NCBI GenBank assembly: GCA_013397845.1
Contig: VZTG01006071.1
Span: 210,979 to 274,978 of the forward strand
Reading direction: 5' to 3'
DNA: 64,000 nt
Origin: Melanocharis versteri
Lineage: Eukaryota; Chordata; Aves; Passeriformes; Melanocharitidae
In this document: one piece after another, positions 22,182 to 34,238 of the stretch
Layout of the letters: each line of letters starts with the position of its first letter
How positions within the stretch are numbered: the stretch's first letter is position 1
Translations under genes and position numbers: made by a program
Notes under the pieces: generated by a model
Told to the model about the DNA's origin: nothing
What the model saw: the letters and a program-made list of their open reading frames with translations, nothing else
The model's database searches: none

Positions 22182-25062
22182 ATGTTCCCCTCTTGTTGTG
22201 ATAAATTATAAAAGACAATTTGTAGCCAGGACCTGGCACTGTAAGGTGCGTCTTGTCTGGTAGGATGCTTAGGTTGGATATCAGAGTACGTACTATAATA
22301 ATAAACAATGTATTGAGGAGTTTTTTCCTTCTAGTTAGTGTAGTTTTAAAAGTATAAAGGAGTCAGAGTGAATATTTTTGTGTGTAGCAGAACATCCCTT
22401 TGGAATGTACTTTCAGTATTTAATTTTATCCTATTTAATGACTGTATTTTAGTTGAGCATTTTTAACACCTATGTGCAATTCGTTTCTGACAACTTTTGT
22501 CTAATATGCTGTTAAGAAGCAGATATAAATACTGGAAGAAGGGGAAAATGCTGCTTCCATTAAAATTGCTGTAAGCTTTGTCATCCCTTCAAGTAGCTAA
22601 GGTGACTTTGTGTTCTTGCAGAGTGCTTCTCTCACATCTGCCACTTGTTGCTTATTTACGATGCCAAAGATGCTTCATTATTTTCCTCCACTTTTTCTGT
22701 GCCTTACTACGATCTCTAACAGTTTCTGTAATACTGTGTCCTAAATTTTACATTGTTTTCCCAAGGGGAAATGGTGACCATAACATAGGTGCCCCTCCTG
22801 CTCTTGATGGTTCCTAGTACTACCTCCCATGTTGTGTTTTCTTTCATAGCTATTCTGCTGTTGCCAGACAAAGTTCGATTCATTTATCACCCCCATATCA
22901 GTTTTCTGATGTGTTGTCCAGTAATTTATGACTGTTTGGAGCTTTGGTACTCATTACAGTGCCCAGTGACCCTTGTGACCCTCTCCCCATGCACTCTCTG
23001 CCACCTTGGCCTCTGGGCCAGTTTGTTGAAGCCACACGTTGCAGTGCATATGTCCATAGCAAGCCATTCAGGCTGAGAAGCATGAGCTCTGTTTGACCAA
23101 CTAATAGGGAGTATCTAGACTTCAGGCGACGAGAAGTTGATCGTGCAGATAAACAGAGGCTGAGGCTAAGATTCGTACATTGTGTCTGACTATGTAGGTA
23201 GTGAGGTGTTGCTGATACAGTGATGAGCAAGAGTGAACAGTGTAGGCAGATATACAGACGCTTGAGGAGAATATTGTAAATAAAACACTGACTAAGTGGC
23301 TTCACTTGTAACTCAGTGGAATTTCCCCCAGGTTACCACATTTCGCAGGGTGGGGACTTCATCCTGCTGGTGTAAATACCAATTGAATTATGCTGCCAAA
23401 CTGAGCATGGGCTGGTGCCCTGGGCAGTTACTGGTGCTGATATTTGTGAAGGCATGTCAGTAACATGCTTTCTTCATTCAGTGCTTTTGGTGGTACTTTA
23501 AAAATATTTATTATGAAGATATGTCTTTTCCCTTTCACCTTTTCATCTCCTGAGAGTTATATTTAAGACAAAATATTGTGAGCACTGGAGGAAGGTGCAG
23601 TATGAGTGGGGTGGAAGAAGAGAGTTGTTTCCTTTCTGATGACTTCAATAGTGTGAACCTCTTAATTTTTAAAATTATTATTGATTTTATATTTATTTGC
23701 TGTAGCATAGATATTTGGTGTACAATTACAATGCCAGTTATATAAAAATGTGGAGTGCATGTAAAAGACATCTACATGTACAAGCTTATAAAATAAAAGC
23801 CGAAAATAAATCTGCAATTAGTTTTTGAGCTTCAGTCACTTGTTTCTGAAAAAAAGAAGGACTGTAACTTCCCAAAATACATCCCTTCCTTGATGCAATG
23901 TAAAAAGATCCAACATTGTACTTCCTCCTTAGAATTTCTGGGGAAATGCATTTTGCTGCCAACGTAACATGCTTTAACAGGTCTCCTGCTGGTCAGACCT
24001 TGTGTCCTGCTGTGACAGCCATGACCATGTGTACAACTGATTGTTAGTGGGCGATATAAATCTGATTGGAACATGCCTGTTAATTGGTTTGAGAACTCAA
24101 TATAGACAATGCTGTCTTGTAGCAGATTGTGTAGATAGCCCTAGTCATAGGGTTAATTCTGCTTGACAGCACATCAGCAGCATCTTGAGTAATTACCCAA
24201 CTTAAGTTTTCCCACAGTTGAATTGAGACCTTCAAAGGCTTCTACATTTACAAGTATTATTAACCGATATCTGAAACATGATGTTCCCACAAGGGCTAAT
24301 TTTTTCTTCCTTTTATTAAATATACAGGTTATAGGGTTCATTTGCTAAGTGCTAAGCCCTCAGAAGAAAACACTACTTGTTAGAGAGAGAAAAATCTGCA
24401 GTGCACGACCAAAGCTAATGGTGCATAATGCACACATCATTGTCTTTTTGCAAAGGCTTTAAAACAAGTTAAAATTCAGGTCTGTCTCCCTTCCTCTCTC
24501 CCACCCCCCACTTTCCACTTTTAGAGAAAATCAAACCACTTACTCCTATGTGCAGAATGAGTAAATTGAAGACACACACAAACAAAAACCTCCTAGGATG
24601 TTGCACAATTAAGTACAGATCATTGGATACAATACATATGACATTAATGAAACGGTATCTGCTTCAAAAATAGATTGGAAACATTCATGAATAAATTAAA
24701 TCCCCTTAATGACTTTTCAAAAATCAAAATGAATGAAAACTATTTATTTCATACAAACAACTGTATGCTATGATTCACAGTATGTAATTTAATCCTGGTT
24801 TAAATTTTTATTTTATTTTCTTCATTTTGTGATTTGTCTTTTAAAATATCTTCTTTGTAACTCTACAGTGTAGAAAACAATAAAATATTAAAGATAATAG
24901 TTATTATTTGAGTTCAAATGCCTTTGAATGCATTAAATGTTAATGTACAGAGTTAGACAGTCTCGTTAAAGATGGTATTTGCTGGAGGGATCAGTCTGAC
25001 AAATGGCTTTTATGGCATAAAGCAGTTCTTATAACTTACGATCTTTTTATTTTCTTTTTCAG

Positions 25063-25091
25063 GTCAGAAACAAAGTTTGACTCCAATTCAG
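25063..25091 (+). CDS. MSRB3: MSRB3 coding micro-exon 4 (29 nt)
   Basis: Only 29 nt: the last base of Lys88, codons for SETKFDSNS, and the first base of Gly98. The acceptor is CTTTTTCAG and the donor is TCAG|GTATGT. It begins the conserved FDSxSGWPSF motif of MsrB enzymes, completed in exon 5. Asn96 stands where I remember Gly in mammalian MSRB3. Because the flanking introns are phase 2 and phase 1, skipping this exon would shift the frame, so its inclusion is essential for a working enzyme. It lies between introns of 7.7 kb and 30.7 kb. Confidence 0.95.
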
Positions 25092-28000
25092 GTATGTTTA
25101 CATTTACAGCGTTTTACTGAATGTACACTATTCAGGTTAATCTCAAAAGAGTAGTTTATCAGTTCAAGTTCAGTTTAGTTTTAAACAAACTGGGGTAGGT
25201 CAGTCTTAAAAAGGATCTTCATTTCTCACCCTCTGAAAACAGCATTGTTACTGTGAAACATTTGCTTTCATTCCTTTCATTAATTCCGGTCTCTTTACAT
25301 TTTCCCAAAAGATGATTGGGAAGATGTATCTTGCAACAGGTTTTAACTGGTCCAGAAAAATTATGATACAAATAAATGATAATACAGACTAAAGCAAATG
25401 GAGGATTGAAGTTTGAAAATGATCACTGCAATAGAGGAGAATGTTTTTCTTCCTGGTGGACAAAAACATTTCATGGGAATTTGAAGTCAGTGCAGCCTAT
25501 CTGTCAGGAAACAGATGATTTGTCATCAAATTTTCATGACAGATGCATGTACACAATGCATGCTAGACCAGTCTGCAGAGCTCAGTTGAGGAGGATCACC
25601 AAAAGTCAGTCTCTCCCAAGATGTCTTTCTGAAGAATTGTAATGTGTTGTAGGGACTGGGAGGGAAGCGAAGGTCAGTCTAACAGGTTAATGTGTATCTA
25701 ACAAGACAAAAAACACAGGACAGCAAACAGGGGAGCAGTTGGAGGAAAAAACCAGATATCCTAATACCAGACTGTTACTTACTCAGTTAACTATTCCTGG
25801 GTGTTCCTTAAAGTTAAGCAATAATAAATTAAGAATAGGCTATTGTCCTGAAGCTAGGTGAACTGTCCATTGCCTGAAAAGGTAATTCAATATACATTTT
25901 TTGTTAAGATGAAAAAGTCTGTTTTAAACAGGAAATGTGATATTATTATGGCAAGTTTGGTTTTAGGCCAATGTTATCTTCTATATAGTTTGCTTAATGC
26001 AGTGATTATAATTGCTTATAATGTTATTAATTTTACAATATCTATTAATCAGGGTGTTTATAGAATAGCACGTTTCCTTTTATCCCAGTTACAGCATGAT
26101 TTCGGTTTGAAATGTGAGGCATTATGTTGCTTTTTCTTTCCGCATTAGATTCTATCTTTGGAACTATATGGGAGTGAAATCCACAGCAGAAAGCATTTAA
26201 ATATCCAATTCCTACATCTTGTAGACTTGCGTCATCTTGCTTCTATTATGATTGTAGTCTGTGAGTTTGAGGTTACTTGCTTTAAATATTGCTTGAATAA
26301 ACTCTATGCTAAGATTGACTTTTGGATCTTGACAAAACATGGAGGGATTGCATGGGGGATAGCTTCACACATTATCTGCCATTACCCCCTTTATTTTAGT
26401 GCAATCACCAAAACTAGGGTGTGGAGCAGAATGTCATATCTGCTGTTCTGTTGAAAGGAAATGCTCTCTACAGAGCTTCAATTTGCTTGGTGGCTTAAGC
26501 TACAGGTAGTTTTCTGACTCTCTTCTGAAGCAGTTCTCCTGTTAGGCACACTGTTCTGCCTGCCGCTCCCCTTGGCAGCGAAGGCAGGGGCATGGCTTTT
26601 CCTAGGGTAGTGGTAAAAGTTTGGTACTATTGCAGCTGTGGTGCTGGCCTGCTCAGCACATGGCACCATGGCCTTTCTGCCCTGAGCTCCTGGTCCCATT
26701 TTAATCTTTGCCCCAAATGCTGTACTTGGAACTGAGAATTACTAAGCTTTAACACCTCAGTCTCATCAGTGCTGTGTCTTTTGGCGCAGGTTTCGGCTAA
26801 AAACCAAGGGTAGATGTCAAAACTGAGCAACACCAAGGCTGAAAACCCCCTTAGCTTTCTGAGAGGTACAGCTGCCTTCCCTTTATAGGGAGAGCACTCA
26901 TTTCTTCCACCGAGAAGCTGTTCATGACAGTCGGATGGCACAAGGACTCAGAGTTTCTCTTTTGTTCCCAATATGTAAGAGCAGAGGAGAAGTGAAGATA
27001 TTGGCAACATCAAATCAACATCTACCACCCAAATAAAATATCACTGGTTTTGTTTCCCCACCAAAGAATTTGCTATAACCTTCCCAAACCAGGCAATAAT
27101 CCCAGACCTCCTGCTGCCTCTGAGTGAACAGGATGCATTCACTCAGGATGCGTTGGCAATGGCATCCTCGTAAAAAAACCCTTTGTTTTGTATAAGGGGG
27201 TGCAGTGCCCTATGTAGCACCATGTTCTGCATTACACAGGGCTTTGAAAAGAGTCAATGTAGTGTTGATTTTAAAAGGGCTCCTGGCATCCGAGTCTGTA
27301 TTTATGCAACCTCAAGTTTCTTGGAGGCACCTTAAGGTATTTTCATATCCCTCATTTCATTGAATTCCCTAGACTGTCATTCCTAAGTAAAGTAATGATC
27401 CCACAAACTGGAACAAACATGCTTTGTTCTCATTTATCTTATGTTAGTCAAAACGGTTCAAGTGTTGAATGTGAGAATGAGGTAATTTTATTATAGAATA
27501 CATTTTTTTTCCCAGGGAGTTGTTATACGACTATTGCTTGCTCTAAATTAACCCCAGAGTTAATTCCAGTTAACTTGCAAGTCTAGATGTGCCCTTAATA
27601 AACATTTATCAATGCTTATTATACTTGTCTTTCTAGAAATATTTGTGAAGCATTGAAGAATTAAAAGAAGTCTTTCTGAAGCAAGTACAAAGTCAGAAAT
27701 ACAGCTTTTAAAGAAGCCAGTAGGCTCACTGCAAATGTAACCCTGGAAATGTTGTTCAACACTGAAATATTAGACAAACATTGTCAAAAGAAGATTAATT
27801 GGAACTTGAGCATTAACTTAAAAGAAGGCTGCAAAATTCCTACAGTGATGATCAGGATTTATCATACAAATTGCTATAACATCTGTAGGGGACACACATT
27901 TTTCATATCATGACTAGTAGTTCCATCTGAGAAACTTCCTTTTCTCTGATGATTCTTTATAAGTCTATAGCTGGCAGAATTTCTGTCTCAGAGACCATGG

Positions 28001-31000
28001 GGTTAGCTTCACGCTGTTAGAAGATCTTACAAACGAAACAATTTTGCTTTCCTGTCATAATATGATGAATTTTACTGGCACTTAAAATAGATTTTTTTCT
28101 AACAAAGTACTTGAAAGGAAAAAAGGTTGTAGGAAAATATTTTTTTTCCTCACAATTTGTTAGAGAACAAAGTAAACCACAAAAAAACCACAGCTGAAAC
28201 AATTTTGTTCTTATTATCAGTATTTTGTTAGTGTATAAAATGCTTATTGTGCTATGTGTTTGGTTAGAAAATTTCAGAATTGAAGAATATAAGAACTCAT
28301 TTGATGAACGCTAGATTTTTGCTTTTTTAAATATAGAGTAAAATAGGTCTTCAGGGTGCTGTTCTGTAACAGGAAGAAACTGTAGGTCTCAAAAGCTGTT
28401 GCTGAACACTTAAAATCCCACCTTAGTAATAGCAAAATTAAGCTAAGAAAATGCAAACAACTGTGTCAGCATGCCTCTTAGTCACCAGGGAATGGTAATG
28501 GTGAATGTCCTACTGCCTACTGGGAAGGCTGGAGTTTTCTTGGGGCATCTCCTGTAATATTTGCTGCATCCCGCATGTCACTGTGAAGGTGAGACGCGAT
28601 ATTCAAGTTAGAGTGTTTGCAGTGAAATCACGGGCAAAAAAAATCAGTTTTGTTCTGTGTTAAAAAGGAAGGACAAATTCATGGACAATATGCAAGGACT
28701 CCAGTGGAGTCTTTTTTGTATATCTGTCACTCAGACCATGGAATGTAGAAAGTCAGAGAGCGCAGGGTGCAAAAGGGACAGTCAGGGAAGCACCATGCTG
28801 TAGAAACATATCTGTGCACTGAAGAAAAAGGAGTGCCCAAGGACACACAGTGCCTTCAGCTGTGTCCATCATCTGCTGTGCCAGCTTCACACTTCTCTCA
28901 AAAAAAGACACGTACCTCCAAAACCTGTTCTGTCTGCCCTGCTTCTACATATCAAATGAAACGTAGAGATAATGTATGTGATTTCATGTCACTGTTTGTG
29001 TCAATACTTTGGAAACATTCCAATTAGTATCAGGAATTAAGCTATAATAGCTGCCCATGCAGCTAGAGGCTGTCCTGAGGGACAGCTACACATGAGCTTT
29101 TGTTGGATTCCTGCTGCCCCAGCAGTCAAATACAAAGCAAGTCAAGGAGCCCCCAACTGTTCCTGGAATTTCTTTTGCCTGCCTTGTCTGGACTCAGTGT
29201 CAGCCAGTGACTCTGAAGGTCGTTTCTCCTCTCTGCACATTGCATTTTCCACCAGAATGAGTGTATCCTCATGTCTTCAGCACTGCACAGTGCTGCCACC
29301 CCTGTATCTCCATCAAGGTTCCCATCCTTTCCTTTCTCACCTCTTGGGTTTACTGGTATCTTTCCTTTAATGTAGCCGCTACCATGGACTAACTTGCAAG
29401 GCTACACGATTCAGCACAGGTGCCAGAGAACAGATGAACAAAATTATAAGGTTGGGGGTGATCAGATGTTTTCCTCTCACAAATTCCTCTTGGCTACATT
29501 TCCAGATGTTCCGCAATAGGCTTTCCAAACTCTCTGTATCAGCCCTGATTTCCCCTAGCCTGTCATCAGTCCCATTGTATGAAAGTCATCAGTACATAAG
29601 GAACTGTCTGCCCAAGTAAGAGAGAAATGAATACCAAAAGGCATTTTGAAAGCGAGTAACTTTTATCGACCTTTGCTACCAGGGAAGCACAAAAGAAATG
29701 TAACTTGCCTGAAACCTTAGATTGATGAAGCAGCACGGTACTTAGTAAAAACATCCATTGATCTAACTCATCAAAGATCTAAATACAGATTAAGAAATAA
29801 ATTCCTAAATTTTATTGATGTCAGCTTCTCCACCCAGGTTGTGTTAGAGCAGTTATTAATTTCTTCTTAGGAAGGCTAAGTAGTTTCAGAAACAGGGAGG
29901 AGAAGTGATATTTGGGGTCTTTAACAAAATCATGTTGGCAAGTTCAACAGTCACCCTACAACCAGAGTATTTGATTTTAAAGTATTAAAAGATCACCTGC
30001 AGAATCTGTAACAGGGAGAAGTGGCAAAATAAACTGAGATACTAAAGAACAGGGATGCTCCAGAGCTTTTTGGATGAGGTAAAAGACCTCTCCAGGTTCT
30101 CTTTCAACTATGAGGAATTATTTCCTTCTCTCTGGCCACCACCAGCTTGGATGCTTGAAAAGGTGCGTGAGCTGGCACAGAGAGATGTTGGGAGGCAGTT
30201 ATTGCAAAAACAGAAGAGCAGCTCAGATTGTCTTGTTGTTACTTGTAAATGCTATTTGTTCTTGGCTTTAACAACTCTTCACGCAGGTTGTTGGGGATGC
30301 AATGGCTGGGGAGCACGGCCTGTTATATCTGTTCAGCAGCAAGATGAGCATTTAGAGTCAGACACAAGCTGAACCACCTGATGAATGTTTCAGGGCCATG
30401 CCGTGATGTGACTTGGAGTATAAGATGGCTGGGACATCTCTCTGGTATGTCTCAGGGAACTCCGTGCTGATGTGTGGCAACTGATTATCGCCTGTTCTTG
30501 TATCACTTGTAAAGCTTGGCAAAGTTAGTTGCATTATTTCAACATGTAGAACAATGTTTTGTTTCATGAAGGACTGATTGAAAATGTTGTAAGCATGCAG
30601 GCAATCTTGCTTTTCTAGGATTTTTAAAGAAGGCAGTCAAGTTCCAGAGGACTCCAAATGTATAACTTCCCAAATCCTAATACTGGCTTTGCAGTTGCAT
30701 ATGTCTTTTCTTCCCACTCCCTCTGTCCATCCTTTTTTGTATCTAAGTGGCGCTATTCCTTGCTATCATTGGCATGATTATCAGTTCTCAAAGTATTTTA
30801 ATAGGAAGCCTGATCACCTCTATAAGCTAGATCTGTTAATCTAATAATGGAGAGCAACAGCCTTAAATCTTCCTGTGTAAATCATTTGCATGATTTCTAC
30901 TTTTTCTGAGTTTTTTGGCAATATATTCCTCCTTCCTTCGTGTACTTATTGACAGGGCAGTTACTTGAAGACGGCCCTGCCCTTGTTCACTAGCACACAG

Positions 31001-34000
31001 GCTCACAGTGCCACTCTGGCATGAAGCACTGCCTGTTGGGATGTGGTAGAAACTGTGTGTTAAAGGGCCTTGCTCATGGAGCCAGGAATGTAATATCAAC
31101 AAAGCCAAATACCATTTTCTACTTTTTTGTCATATGTATACTTTAATAGTCGTTGCTGCTTCTTTCTTGCTTTGCTGTGAGGATCTTGCTGAGAAGGATT
31201 TTGCAATGTGTTTAAATTGGTCCTGTAATGAAAATATTTATACTTAAGTTTTCCATTTTATTATTATTAACATAAGCAAACTCATCAGACTTATTTAGAA
31301 TTTTTTACCCTTCTTTCTAACTGCCGAAGACAATATTTTCAGGGGTTTTTTAAAATATAAATAGCTAAAAAAGGTTGTCTTTAAGAAACAATTTCGCAAA
31401 GTAGTCTGAGAAGACATGAATAATGTATAAATCATGGGTTTATTACATGGAATTGGAAACTGTGGTACTGAGTTAGGTTATAAACTGTAAAGTAGATTGG
31501 CTAAGGATTTTTTATTCATCTTAATATAGCTGCTTCATATAGGTTTGGTCTATTAGGGAGTTAGTCTATTGTTAGTCAGCAAATTGCTCTTTCCAGTTAG
31601 CAACTCTGAGCACTATAACACCTTTACTGTTCTGGATGGCTGAATTTTATAAATACAAATGTCTTGCTAAGGCCTCTTAACAACTGTGCATTTTTTTACT
31701 GAACAAGGCTACCTAATTACTTTTCAAGAGCTGCTTGCATTGCAGCTTTGTTCAATGAACAAAATAGAAGATCTTTGGTGACATTGTTGAATCATCCTAC
31801 ACTTAAAAACTTCATAAAGAGTCTTCCTAGTCCTTTTAAATGAAAATTCATTTAATCAAATTACCCCTATTTCAGACTAACTATGACAATTAACTTTGCC
31901 ATAGTCCCACTGCATTAGCCAAAAATGGAGTATGTTCAAGAGAAGCCATAAGAATGGACAAGAAAGGAGGTTTCTGGTCCCTGCTGTGGCTCATCAAGAT
32001 GGTTACATAGCTCTAATGCAACTTACCTACACCATGTATGGCGCAAGTCAGATGTATTGCTACCTTGCTTTATTAGTACCCTATTCATTTAAAACATGAA
32101 ACTAGGGATAAAATTGCCTGACTGCTTTGCAGTTTGAAAGCTGAATTGTAATTTATTTGCTAGTGGAGTGTTAAGGCATTCTGCATTATGTACATACTTC
32201 TGCAGAGGTTTTGAAGAACAGCAACAGAGGATATTGTTTAGCTTACTGCATGGTGCCAGGAAACAAGAATTTAGTAGGAAACAAGAATACTTCACATCTT
32301 AACTATCTTATGATGCAGAAACTACTGTCATCTACTTGGATGTATATAGGTAGCTGGGATGTGCAAGTTTGGCCATAATTTGGATGAGTCGTTCCTATTT
32401 TTAGTGTTGTATGGGCATCTGCTGATCCTGTATCATTTTCCAGCATATCTGACAGCTCTGTGCCCCAAGCAAAGTACTTTTTCCCTATGCCTTTTTGCTC
32501 CTGCACATTGTCTTTCTGGTTTGTTTACTTTGTAAGGAATTTCAGGGGAAGAGCTGTCCCCTGCTATTGAGCATGTCCAAGACCTAGAGCAGTGGAAACA
32601 CTTTCTCCATTAAGATCACCTCTTAGGTCCACCATAAATTGCATCATGGGTGGTCTTTAGAAAGTGTCTCCTTTCAGGCTGAAGCTCTGTTAGAAAGGAT
32701 CTCTGGAAAGCAGTATAAAAAGCAGCATGGTATATGTGTTCAACTGAATTAAGAATATTTCACTCAGCCTGCACAGCCACCGACACCACAAAATTTGTGT
32801 CAAGGAGATCTCAGTTCTCTGCAAAAGAAATACAGTGGTCTGAAAATGGTCTTCCCAGGTCCAGAATTTCTCACCTAATTGAACTTGTTCACCTAATTGA
32901 ACGTTTCTGCAGCAGAATGCATGACTATGGCTATAGATAAAGGCCTGAATTTGTTTGTTAAAATCCAGTATGTAATAATAGTAGAGTTTAAATTACATGT
33001 AAATACGATCTGAGGACTCAGGCATATAGGACAGAAAATACTTACGGAATGTAAAACTTCCAAAAGCTCTTGAAGACTAATATTCCTATCAGTGAGATGC
33101 GAAGCAGTTTCAACCTGTTTATCATAGGATCATTCCTGCATGCATTAATTCCTGAAAAAAACCCCACTTATATTTGCAAATGTGAATGATACTTGACATG
33201 GTGGGACGTGGAGGGTGTTAAATGTCCAGAATGTACTGATCAATGCCAGTTCATGAAATCACTTTGAATCTTGCAAGACTCTGAGCAGTCTGGTTGCTTA
33301 TGCAGGCCCTGAGAGTTGAAGATGCTCTAGATTTGTCATGGATCAGTTCTATGGTGCTTTCCATTATGGGGGAAATACTACTGATTTTGAAGGGAAGAGG
33401 AGATTAAATCAGAAATACTGAAGACATCCTAATAATATGTTTGCTAATATAAACTCTATTTGGTACAATCCAATGCAGTCTCAAGACAAATTGTTCTTTC
33501 CTCCTTAAAAAGTACTCTTTTTAAGCTGTATCTCCCTCTGAATATGTGTGTAAATTCCTCGCTTATTCTGGAAGTTTGTGTTGAGTCTCCACTGCACCCT
33601 TTAGCAAAGTTCACAAGAAGATCTTAAGTACTTTCACTCCCTTTTCATTCATTCATTCCCACACACCTGAAAATTCTCCTTGTTCTCTTTTCTGGTCACT
33701 AATAAAAATTTTCATCTTTCATTTGGCTGGTAAAAAACAAGCTGAGGAGATTGGGTTGGGGCCCTTTCTTCATTTGGGTAGTGACTAAAGCTGTGGTGGG
33801 AAATCAAATGCTGACTCAGTAATTCCTAAACTCTTCTTTGAGTAGACCACTACATCAGTTGTCCTATGAAAAGGCATCCCTTGTTCCTCATAGCACTTTT
33901 TTATTCTGCCTTCTTGACAACAGATAAGGTGAAAGGAGGAGAGAGCAGAGTGCAAGGTGGCAAGGTTAGTGGTCTCCGTGAGACACTAAAATCCAGAGAT

Positions 34001-34180
34001 ACTAGAAATTCCTACTTGTCTTCTTGTATAAGAGGGAAGTTCTTCTGTTCATGTGATGTCCTATTAAATCTGAGGAAGATGATGAAAAACATGGCTTCTC
34101 AGCTGAGGAGTGGTTCCACTTTTTCATCCACAGAGTCTAGCAGCTGCTTCATGTCAGCTTTCCACTTTCATAGTAAAAGC

Positions 34181-34238
34181 AAATCAAACCAAACCAAACC
34201 AAACGCAACCAAACTAAACCTAGCCTAACCTAACACAA
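34181..34238. repeat. Degenerate (AAACC)n simple repeat
   Basis: Repeated CAAAC/CCAAA units grade into CTAAC/CTAACA units across 58 bp. It is a decayed pentanucleotide microsatellite with no associated element visible. Confidence 0.8.

Larger units (their letters stand above)
17326..25062 (+). other. MSRB3: MSRB3 intron 3 (7.7 kb, phase 2)
   Basis: GT-AG intron with the strong donor GTGAGT and acceptor TTTCTTTTTCAG. It contains two CR1 relics (17417 and 21276) and a G-run cluster (22144). No coding sequence is supported: the longest frame, 152 codons on the minus strand at about 21850-22308, spans the G-rich run and unremarkable sequence and resembles no family I know. Confidence 0.9.

Noticed and set aside
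21850..22308. 152-codon open frame on the minus strand
   Set aside because: It includes the translated G-run cluster and has no recognisable domain; it is consistent with a chance frame.
26627..26941. 104-codon minus-strand open frame
   Set aside because: No known motifs, no splice context and no promoter; the length is within chance expectation for a window of this size.
34181..34238. CTAACC-like units resembling an interstitial telomeric repeat
   Set aside because: The units are mostly five bases (AAACC) and not the TTAGGG/CCCTAA hexamer, so this is an ordinary degenerate microsatellite.
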